From assembly GCA_946480295.1 (NCBI GenBank), contig CAMLIT010000099.1, forward strand, positions 1 through 16,134: a stretch of 16,134 nucleotides of DNA. The letters are read 5' to 3'. This stretch comes from an uncultured Gemmatimonadota bacterium. GTDB lineage: Bacteria > Gemmatimonadota > Gemmatimonadetes > Gemmatimonadales > Gemmatimonadaceae. The translations under genes were made by a program, and so were the position numbers. Below, piece by piece: positions 4,888 through 11,982 of the stretch (position 1 is its first letter; every line of letters begins with the position of its first letter). Below the pieces are notes generated by a model. That model had not been told where the DNA came from. It searched no databases and saw nothing but the letters and a program-made list of their open reading frames with translations.

Positions 4888-7367
4888 GGCGTGGGCGATG
4901 TGGGAGTGCCGGCGAGTCTGCCCAGCTCCTCGAGGGCGTGGCCGAAAGCGGCGAAATCGCCGCGTCGCAGCGCGTCGCGCATCGCGCGATAGAGCGCCTG
5001 GACGCGGGCGTGGAACTCCGCCGCGCTCAACGGACCCGTTGCTGTCGCCGGCGCGAGCGGAGCCGTCGGCGTGCCGGCGAGCTGTGCGAGCGTGGCGCCG
5101 GTGCGCACGCTGTCTCCCCAGAGGAGGCTCACGCGCGCCAGCGACGGCGGGCCCTCCGGCCGCCAGAGATAGGTGGACTGCACGTAGGCGATGCCGCCGG
5201 CGACGGGATACGCGTGCACGGCGCCGTGGACGAGCGGCCCCTCCTTCGACGACGCGGCGGTGTCCACGCCGTGCAGCCGGTCGAGGACGGCGGTCCAGCG
5301 CGGGCCGGGGAGCGCGAGCGGGTACCAGACCGTGCGAGGGGCGCGCCCGCCCATGCCGACGACGAGTCCGCGCACCTGGTCGCTCCCGTCGAGGAGGGGG
5401 ACGGCGAGCGCGGTGCGGCCGTCGCGCGGGAGCACGAAGAGCGGGTCGGGTCCGGCGAGCGCCGAGTCGGCGCCGTCGAGGATCGGCGGCTGCCGCGACA
5501 CGCCGATCCCGGCGCGCGCCCCGAAGCGCCCGAAGGCGATCGCCTGCGCCTGCAGCTCGTCGAGCGCGGGCGGGAGCCGCTCGGGGAGCCCTGCGGGGAG
5601 TGCGCTCCAGTTCGAGAAGAGCGTCGGGAAGCGGTGCACCCACGTCGAGGCGATCGGGTCGAGCACCGAGTCCGGGACGATCCACGTCTCCCCCGTCGCG
5701 GCGAGAATCAGCCCCGTCGCCGCGTGCTGGAAGTACGTCCGCACGTCGCCCGCGGCGAGGGTCCGCCGGCTGAGCGGATACGAGGCCGACGCCGAGTAGA
5801 GATCGACGCTCCAGAAGAGCGAGTCGCCGAGGACGATCGGCGTGATCACGCTCCCCTGCGCGAAGAACGGGACGAGCTGCCGCAGGCGGTCGCGCACGCC
5901 CCGGTGGAGGACGACCGTCGGGTGCGGGCCGGGCAGGTCCTCGAACAGCAGCTCCGGCTCCTGGAAGCTCCATGCGTGCGCCAGGCGCGAGAGCGTGCCG
6001 TCGAGGGGCGTGCCGATGATGCGGTTGAGGGAGTCGGCCACGATCGCCCAGCCGGCCGCCGTGTCGAGCACGACGGCGCCCTGGAGCTGCGTCTCCTGCA
6101 CGCTCGGGAGCCCCGCGGCCGTCACGCGCACGGGCGCCCCCTGCGCGTCGGCGGTCGAGGCGAGCAGGCGCGCCAGCCCCCACGGCTGCCGCGCGCTGTC
6201 GCCGTGCGCCGGGCGCTCGGGGACGTCCACCACGACGCCGGCGGGGGTGGCGTGCCAGCCAAACGAGGGGAGCGCCAGCTCGCCCCCGGGGGTGCGCCGC
6301 ACCGCGCGCAGGATCGCCTGGTGGTCCCACACGGGGACGCTCCGCGCCGCCTCCGCGAGCGAGGCCGCGCCGAACGAGGAGTCGGCGAGCGCGATGCGGT
6401 CGAGGCCGAAGGCGCGGCGCGTGTAGCCGGCCCAGACGTCGCGGTACGGGCGGTCGCGCGCGACCGGGCCCGCGTCGTCGGACATGTGCTCGACGACGAA
6501 GGGCGCCGCCTCGCGGATGACGAGCGACAGCACCAGCACGCCGAGCACCGCGCTGCCGGCGAGCCGAAGCTGCCCCGTCCACCCGCCCCAGACGACGATG
6601 AGGGCCGCGCCGAAGGTGACGATGGCGAGGACGAGGCTCCCGGGGATCCCGACCTTGTGGTCGAGGTACGTGAACATCCCTTCCGGTCCGCTGCCGTTCG
6701 TCAGGTGCGCGTACATGTCCAGCCGGTAGTTCCAGGCCAGCATCAGCAGCAGCACGCCGGCGAGCACCGTCAGGTGCCGTCGCACGTACGCGGACACGTA
6801 GAGCGTGCCGCGCTCCCAGCGCAGGCTCGGCGTCAGCGCATAGAGGAAGAGCACGATCGCCGTGACGATGAACAGCGAGATCAGCGTCCACGTGTAGATG
6901 GCGCGCTCGAACGGGAGCCAGTACACGAAGAAGCCGAGGTCCGCGCCGAAATACGGCTCCGTCTCGGCGAACGGCCGGCCGATGCGCGCGAGCACGAAGG
7001 TGCTCCAGTCCTCCTGCGGGATGGTGAGGAGGGCGCCCAGCACGAGCGAGAGCACGATGACGGCGGCGAGGAGGTACCGGCCGGAGACCTCCTCGCCGAT
7101 CTCGAGGTTCGCGACGCGCCGCGGCAGCACGAGCGAGACCACCGACTGCCGCACGACGTACAGGTTCGCGAACACGAACAGCGTCGCGGCCAGGCCGGAG
7201 AGCCCGTGCAGCACGAGCGACGCCGTGGTGCGCGCGCGCCAGACCTCCGTGGCGCCCATCGCGGCGTACCACGCGTAATCGACGTACGCCTGGGCGAGCG
7301 CCCGCCCCACCAGCAGGAGGACGGCGACGGCGGCCAGGGCGACGAGCAGCCACCGCCGCGGCGTCAC
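4884..7367 (-). CDS. UPF0182 family membrane protein of unknown function
   Basis: This 827-aa protein has about seven predicted membrane helices in its first third (roughly 5-25, 48-72, 98-118, 155-178, 196-215, 242-260 and 268-286), followed by about 540 mostly hydrophilic residues likely to face outside the membrane. The segment EPYFGADLGFFVYWLPF and the adjoining ERAIYTW (137-160) match a family hallmark. UPF0182 (COG1615) proteins occur in actinobacteria, cyanobacteria and others; no biochemical function is established to my knowledge. Many members exceed 900 residues, so this is a shorter form. The GTG start is one base after the phosphohexomutase stop, with GAAGG 6 nt upstream, and the stop overlaps the upstream carbamate kinase ATG. 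The context suggests an envelope role alongside sugar-phosphate supply, but that is inference. Confidence 0.88.
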   Translation of the reverse strand: MTPRRWLLVALAAVAVLLLVGRALAQAYVDYAWYAAMGATEVWRARTTASLVLHGLSGLAATLFVFANLYVVRQSVVSLVLPRRVANLEIGEEVSGRYLLAAVIVLSLVLGALLTIPQEDWSTFVLARIGRPFAETEPYFGADLGFFVYWLPFERAIYTWTLISLFIVTAIVLFLYALTPSLRWERGTLYVSAYVRRHLTVLAGVLLLMLAWNYRLDMYAHLTNGSGPEGMFTYLDHKVGIPGSLVLAIVTFGAALIVVWGGWTGQLRLAGSAVLGVLVLSLVIREAAPFVVEHMSDDAGPVARDRPYRDVWAGYTRRAFGLDRIALADSSFGAASLAEAARSVPVWDHQAILRAVRRTPGGELALPSFGWHATPAGVVVDVPERPAHGDSARQPWGLARLLASTADAQGAPVRVTAAGLPSVQETQLQGAVVLDTAAGWAIVADSLNRIIGTPLDGTLSRLAHAWSFQEPELLFEDLPGPHPTVVLHRGVRDRLRQLVPFFAQGSVITPIVLGDSLFWSVDLYSASASYPLSRRTLAAGDVRTYFQHAATGLILAATGETWIVPDSVLDPIASTWVHRFPTLFSNWSALPAGLPERLPPALDELQAQAIAFGRFGARAGIGVSRQPPILDGADSALAGPDPLFVLPRDGRTALAVPLLDGSDQVRGLVVGMGGRAPRTVWYPLALPGPRWTAVLDRLHGVDTAASSKEGPLVHGAVHAYPVAGGIAYVQSTYLWRPEGPPSLARVSLLWGDSVRTGATLAQLAGTPTAPLAPATATGPLSAAEFHARVQALYRAMRDALRRGDFAAFGHALEELGRLAGTPTSPTP

Positions 7368-7368
7368 G

Positions 7369-8739
7369 TCACACCTTCACGCCCTGTGCGCGCAGCCAGC
7401 CCTCCATCTCGTCACGGATGGCGGCGAGCCGCTCGGGGCTGCGCGCCTCGTAGCGCGCCACGAGCACCGGCTGCGTGTTCGACGCGCGGATCAGGCCCCA
7501 GCCGTCGCCGAAGAGGACGCGCACGCCGTCCACGTCGATCACGTCGTGCGTCCCCCGGAAGTGCTGCACCGCGCGATTCACGAGGTCGAACTTGATCTCC
7601 TCGGGCACCTCGATGCGGATCTCCGGGGTGGAGACGAACGGGGGGACGTCGGCGAGGAGCTCGCGCACCGTCTTCCCCGAGTCGGCGAGGATGCGCAGCA
7701 GCCGCGCCGCGCCGTAGAGCGCGTCGTCGTGGCCGTAGAAGCCCTCGGAGAAGAACATGTGCCCGGACATCTCCCCCGCCACCGGCGCGCGCGTCTCCTT
7801 CATCTTGTCCTTGATGAGCGAGTGGCCGGTCTTCCACATCACCGGCTTGCCGCCCGCCTTCTCGATCGCCTGCGGCAGCGCCTGCGAGCACTTCACGTCG
7901 AAGATGATCGGCTGCCCCGCGCCCGTCCGCTTCAGCACGTCGCGCGCGTAGAGGATCAGGATGTGGTCCCCCCAGACGATGCGCCCGGAGTCGTCCACGA
8001 CGCCGATGCGGTCCGCGTCGCCGTCGAAGGCGATGCCGATCTCGGCGCCGTCCTTCTTCACGGCGGCGATGAGGTCCTCGAGGTTCGCGGGGACGGTCGG
8101 ATCGGGGTGGTGGTTCGGGAAGGTGCCGTCGCTCTCGCAGAAGAGCCCGCGCCCGACGAGGCCCAGCCGCTCGAACAGCTTCGGCGCGACGAGCGAGCCC
8201 GCGCCGTTCCCGCAGTCGTAGACCGCGCGGATCGGCCGCTTCAGCCGCCCGACGCGTTCGACGATGTCGTCGATGTACCGATCGACGACCTGCTCCTCGC
8301 GAACGCTCCCCCGCTTCGCCGCCGGCTTCGTGCCGCGCTCGATGATGCCGTGCAGCTCCTGGATCGCGTCGCCGTGGAGCGACCCGGTGCCCATCGAGAG
8401 CTTGAAGCCGTTGTACTCCGGCGGGTTGTGCGAGCCGGTGATCTGGATGCCGCCGACGACGCCGAGGTGGTGGAGCCCCCAGTAGAGGAGCGGCGTCGGC
8501 ACGACGCCGATGTCCACCACGCTCACGCCGGCCGCGGTGAGCCCGTCGACGAGCGCGTCGCGCAGCTCCTTGCCGCTCGGGCGGTTGTCGCGCCCCACCG
8601 CCACCGTGCCCTGATCGCCGTGCTCGGCGAGATAGGCGGCGAAGGCGCCGCCGATCGCGCGCGCGGCGTCCGCGGTCAGGTCGCGGCCGATGATGCCGCG
8701 AATGTCGTACTGCCGGAAGATGCCCGGTGAGATAGCCAT
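7369..8739 (-). CDS. manB: phosphomannomutase/phosphoglucomutase
   Basis: This 456-aa cytoplasmic alpha-D-phosphohexomutase interconverts mannose (or glucose) 6-phosphate and 1-phosphate, feeding nucleotide-sugar synthesis for polysaccharide or lipopolysaccharide. All four active-site loops are present: the phosphoserine loop TGSHNPPEYNGFK (Ser103), the metal-binding loop DGDADRIG (Asp239, 241, 243), the sugar-binding loop GEMSGHMFF (Glu322, Ser324, His326), and the phosphate-binding loop RASNTQPVLVARYEA (418-432). This set is typical of the AlgC/ManB class with dual mannose/glucose specificity. The ATG at 8739 has GAGGGG 4 nt upstream and gives the expected MAISPGIFRQYDIRG N-terminus; the in-frame ATG at 8772 lies in the nuo terminator. 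It follows that terminator by only 21 bp and heads the UPF0182, arcC, sucCD run. Exact substrate preference cannot be read from sequence. Confidence 0.95.
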   Translation of the reverse strand: MAISPGIFRQYDIRGIIGRDLTADAARAIGGAFAAYLAEHGDQGTVAVGRDNRPSGKELRDALVDGLTAAGVSVVDIGVVPTPLLYWGLHHLGVVGGIQITGSHNPPEYNGFKLSMGTGSLHGDAIQELHGIIERGTKPAAKRGSVREEQVVDRYIDDIVERVGRLKRPIRAVYDCGNGAGSLVAPKLFERLGLVGRGLFCESDGTFPNHHPDPTVPANLEDLIAAVKKDGAEIGIAFDGDADRIGVVDDSGRIVWGDHILILYARDVLKRTGAGQPIIFDVKCSQALPQAIEKAGGKPVMWKTGHSLIKDKMKETRAPVAGEMSGHMFFSEGFYGHDDALYGAARLLRILADSGKTVRELLADVPPFVSTPEIRIEVPEEIKFDLVNRAVQHFRGTHDVIDVDGVRVLFGDGWGLIRASNTQPVLVARYEARSPERLAAIRDEMEGWLRAQGVKV

Positions 8740-8760
8740 GATCCCCCTCGTCTGCCTGCC

Positions 8761-8794
8761 CGAAACGAACACGGGGCCGCCCCGGCGACCCCGT
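8761..8794 (-). terminator. intrinsic terminator of the nuo operon
   Basis: Seven bases after the nuoN stop, the minus strand can form a 10-bp stem (8794-8785 with 8780-8771, one T-G pair) closed by CGGG. The outer six pairs are ACGGGG with CCCCGT. It is followed by GTTCGTTTCG (8770-8761), an imperfect U tract. It separates the nuo operon from the phosphohexomutase gene, though read-through is possible because the next start codon is only 21 bp further on. Confidence 0.7.
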
Positions 8795-8800
8795 CGATTT

Positions 8801-10384
8801 TTACCGGACCGGGACGGCCGGCGCGCCGTTTGGCGGACCGGCCGTGACCGCGCCGGGGATGCCCAGCTGCTGCGGCAACTCGCCGGCCACGGCGCCGACG
8901 CCCGTGGCCACCTCCGGCCGGCCGCGCCAGGTCTGCCGAACGACGAGGTCGGGCGCGACGCCGAGCACGAGGAGCGCGACCACGCTGACCACGATCACCG
9001 CGCGCGTGGCGGCGCCGGAGGCCGGAAGCGCCACCGGCTCGCCGACGCGCGGCCGCATGAACATGGTCATCACGACGTAGAGATAATAGCCCGCCGAGAC
9101 GACGCTCGTCAGCACGAGGATGACCACCAGCGCCGTCTGCGCGTGCGGCGCCTGGAGCGCGGCCTGGATCACGTACCACTTGGCCAGGAAGCCGGCCCCG
9201 CCGAAGATCGGGAAGCCGAGGAAGGCGAACATCGTCACCCCCATCCCGAGCGCCAGCCAGGGGCGCACGCTCCACAGTCCGGCCAGCTCGTCCATCATGA
9301 CCGTGTCCCGCCCGGGCGCCTGGAGTGCCGCGATGATGCCGAAGGCGGCGAAGGTGGCCAGGGTGTACGCGAGCAGGTAGAACAGCATCGCCGACGCCCC
9401 CTGCTCCGTGGACGCGGTGACCGCCACCAGCAGGTAGCCGGCGTGGCCGATGCTCGAGTAGGCGAGCAGCCGCTTCATGTTCCGCTGCATCAGGCCGATG
9501 GTGTTGCCGAACACCATCGTCACGATCGCCACGCCGGCGAGCGCCGTGTGCCAGGAGGTGAACGTCGACGGGAACGCCTCCAGCCACACCCGCAGGAAGG
9601 CCGCGAACGCCGCCGCCTTCACCGTCGCCGCCATGTAGCCCGTCACCGGCGACGGCGAGCCGTCGTACACGTCCGGCGCCCACATGTGGAAGGGCACCGC
9701 CGCGACCTTGAAGCCGAAGCCGACGATCAGCAGCCCGATGCCGATCGAGAGCAGCGGGCTGCCGAACAGCGACAGGCTCGCGATGCGCTGCCCGATGAGC
9801 GAGATGTTCGTCGTCCCGGTGGCGCCGTAGACGAGGGCGATCCCGTAGAGGAGGAACGCGGTCGAGAACGCGCCGAGGAGGAAGTACTTCAGCGCCCCCT
9901 CCGCCGACCGCGCGCTCCGCCGGTTGATCCCGGCGAGCGCGTACACCGAAATCGACATCAGCTCGATGCCGAGGAACACGATCATGAGGTCGCGCGCCGC
10001 GGTGAGCAGCATCATCCCCGACGACGCCAGCAGGAGCAGGACGTGCGACTCGGCGACGGGGGTCCCCTGCCGGTCGTTGTCGTCCATCGTCAGGCCGATG
10101 GCGAAGATGGTGCCGAGCAAGATGATGACGTCGGCGAGCCAGCGGAAGTCGTCCACCGCGATCGGCCCCGGGCCCGCCGTGTAGCGGCCGATGTACAGCA
10201 CGACCGCGACGAGCGTGACGATGCACAGCACGATGCTCCCGACGCCGACCGCGCGCTGGTGGCTCGGGGAGTCCGTGCGCCAGGCGGCGAAGAGGAGCAG
10301 GAGCATCGCCCCGCCCATCAGGATCAGGTCGGGGACCAGCGCGAGCGTGAGCTGCGCCGGGATGGCGAGGTTCAGCGCGTTCAC
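8801..10384 (-). CDS. nuoN: NADH-quinone oxidoreductase subunit N
   Basis: This 527-aa antiporter-like membrane subunit of complex I forms one of the proton channels in the membrane arm. It has about 14 helices. Conserved charged residues are visible: Glu141 in FLGIELMSISVYAL, Lys166 in GALKYFLLGAF, Lys226 in GFGFKVAAVPFHMW, Lys256 in VKAAAF, Lys304 in MKRLLAYSSIGHAGY and Lys402 in FLAKWYV. They correspond to the proton-path residues of E. coli NuoN (485 aa). The GTG start at 10384 overlaps the nuoM stop by 4 nt (GTGA) and has GGAGG 7 nt upstream. It is the last nuo gene; a hairpin terminator follows its TAA. The C-terminal tail of about 40 residues is Pro/Ala/Gly-rich and probably disordered. 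Confidence 0.97.
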   Translation of the reverse strand: MNALNLAIPAQLTLALVPDLILMGGAMLLLLFAAWRTDSPSHQRAVGVGSIVLCIVTLVAVVLYIGRYTAGPGPIAVDDFRWLADVIILLGTIFAIGLTMDDNDRQGTPVAESHVLLLLASSGMMLLTAARDLMIVFLGIELMSISVYALAGINRRSARSAEGALKYFLLGAFSTAFLLYGIALVYGATGTTNISLIGQRIASLSLFGSPLLSIGIGLLIVGFGFKVAAVPFHMWAPDVYDGSPSPVTGYMAATVKAAAFAAFLRVWLEAFPSTFTSWHTALAGVAIVTMVFGNTIGLMQRNMKRLLAYSSIGHAGYLLVAVTASTEQGASAMLFYLLAYTLATFAAFGIIAALQAPGRDTVMMDELAGLWSVRPWLALGMGVTMFAFLGFPIFGGAGFLAKWYVIQAALQAPHAQTALVVILVLTSVVSAGYYLYVVMTMFMRPRVGEPVALPASGAATRAVIVVSVVALLVLGVAPDLVVRQTWRGRPEVATGVGAVAGELPQQLGIPGAVTAGPPNGAPAVPVR

Positions 10385-11979
10385 GGCCGGCCCTCCGGAG
10401 CGTACGCCACCGCCGGGGTCGAGCGCGACTCCACGAGGTGGACGAAGTGCTCGGCCGAGACCTCCATCCGGCGGAGCACCGGCGCCGGGTAGACGCCGAG
10501 CCAGATGATGCAGGCGACGAGCGGCACCATCAGCGCCAGCTCACGGCCGTTGAGATCCGGGATGTGCTCGTTCACCGGCTTGTCGAGCGGGTTGTAGATG
10601 ATGCGCTGGATGGCCCAGAGCAGGTACGCCGCGGCGAAGATGACGACCGTCGTCGCCACGAGCGAGAAGACCGGGTGCGTGCGGAAGGAGCCGAGGAGGA
10701 CGAGGAACTCGCCGATGAAGCCGTTCGTCCCCGGGAGCCCGATGCTGCTCAGCGTGACCAGCGTCAGCAGCGCCGCGAACATCGGCACGACGCGGGCGAT
10801 GCCGCCGAAGTCGTCGATGAGGCGCGTGTGCCGGCGCTCGTAGATCATGCCGATGAGGAAGAACAGCGCGCCGGTCGAGATGCCGTGGTTGATCATCACC
10901 ATCAAGGCGCCCTGCACGCTCTGCACGGTGAGCGCGAAGATGCCCAGCATCACGAAGCCGAGGTGGCTCACCGACGAGTACGCGACGAGCTTCTTGAAGT
11001 CCGGCTGGACGAGCGAGACGAGCGCGCCGTACACGATGCCGATGACGGCGAGCGTGAGGATGATGCCGCGCACCGTGGGGTTCGTGGCCGCCTGCGGGAA
11101 GAGCGGCACCGCCAGGCGCAGGAACCCGAACGTCCCCAGCTTGAGCATGATGCTCGCCAGCACCACCGACCCGGCCGTCGGCGCCTCGACGTGCGCGTCG
11201 GGCAGCCAGGTGTGGAAGGGGAACATCGGCACCTTGATCGCGAACGCCAGGAAGAACGCGCCGAACAGCCAGAGCGCGGTCGACGGCGCGACGTTCACGT
11301 GCTGGATGATGTAGTCGTAGTTGAAGTTGAAGATGCCCGTCGCCGGATCGCGCGCCGCCCAGCCGAGCCACACGATCGCCACGAGCATGAGGAACGACCC
11401 GACCATCGTGTACACGACGAACTTGAGGCTCGCGTACAGCCGCCGGTTGCCCCCCCAGATGCCGATGATGAAGTACATCGGCACCAGCATCACTTCCCAG
11501 AAGACGTAGAAGAGGAACAGGTCGAGGCTCAGGAACACGCCGAGCATGCCGGTCGTGAGGATGAGCATCAACGCGTAGTAGCTGTGCGCGCGCGCCCGGA
11601 TGTACGTCCAGCTCCCGAGGGCGGAGAGCGCCATGATGAAGGTCGTGAGCAGGACCATCATCAGGGAGATGCCGTCGAGGCCGATGTAGAAGCGCGTCCC
11701 CCAGCTCGGGATCCAGTGCGTGTTCACCACGAACTGCCAGCCCGGCGTGGCGGGATTGAACGCCCACCACAGGCCGAGCGAGACGACGAACTCCACGAGC
11801 AGCGTGAGCAGCGCGATCATGCGCGGCGTCGCGGCGGCGCCGGACACCACCTCGTCCCCCTCGGGCACCGTCGCGGCCGCGCCGTGGAGCCAGATGGCCA
11901 GCGCGCCGACGAGCGGCACGATCAGCAGGGCGGGCAGGATCCAGCTCTGGTAGCCGATGGACGTCAGGAAGGCGTTCAT
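10381..11979 (-). CDS. nuoM: NADH-quinone oxidoreductase subunit M
   Basis: This 532-aa antiporter-like subunit lies between NuoN and NuoL in the complex I membrane arm. Diagnostic motifs are FYVFWEVMLVPMYF with Glu162 (equivalent to E. coli Glu144), AFAIKVPMFPFHTWLPDAH with Lys249, LASIMLKLGTFGFLR with Lys280, DFKKLVAYSSVSHLG (327-341) and TNGFIGEFLVL with Glu424. These are the expected proton-path residues. Residues 32-52 form a hydrophilic loop after helix 1. Length is close to the family norm of about 500. The ATG lies 3 nt past the nuoL stop (TGATCCATG); I see no good ribosome binding site, so translation probably depends on coupling to nuoL. Identification is secure. Confidence 0.97.
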   Translation of the reverse strand: MNAFLTSIGYQSWILPALLIVPLVGALAIWLHGAAATVPEGDEVVSGAAATPRMIALLTLLVEFVVSLGLWWAFNPATPGWQFVVNTHWIPSWGTRFYIGLDGISLMMVLLTTFIMALSALGSWTYIRARAHSYYALMLILTTGMLGVFLSLDLFLFYVFWEVMLVPMYFIIGIWGGNRRLYASLKFVVYTMVGSFLMLVAIVWLGWAARDPATGIFNFNYDYIIQHVNVAPSTALWLFGAFFLAFAIKVPMFPFHTWLPDAHVEAPTAGSVVLASIMLKLGTFGFLRLAVPLFPQAATNPTVRGIILTLAVIGIVYGALVSLVQPDFKKLVAYSSVSHLGFVMLGIFALTVQSVQGALMVMINHGISTGALFFLIGMIYERRHTRLIDDFGGIARVVPMFAALLTLVTLSSIGLPGTNGFIGEFLVLLGSFRTHPVFSLVATTVVIFAAAYLLWAIQRIIYNPLDKPVNEHIPDLNGRELALMVPLVACIIWLGVYPAPVLRRMEVSAEHFVHLVESRSTPAVAYAPEGRP

Positions 11980-11982
11980 GGA

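Noticed and set aside
4888..7353. Upstream extension of the carbamate kinase frame, giving a 1162-residue fusion
   Set aside because: The extra part is an out-of-frame reading of UPF0182 with no domain; carbamate kinase similarity begins only after the ATG at 4887 or 4839.
4863..7595. A 910-codon plus-strand frame opposite the UPF0182 gene
   Set aside because: It is antisense to an intact membrane-protein gene and its Arg/Glu/Asp/His/Val composition matches the other shadow frames.
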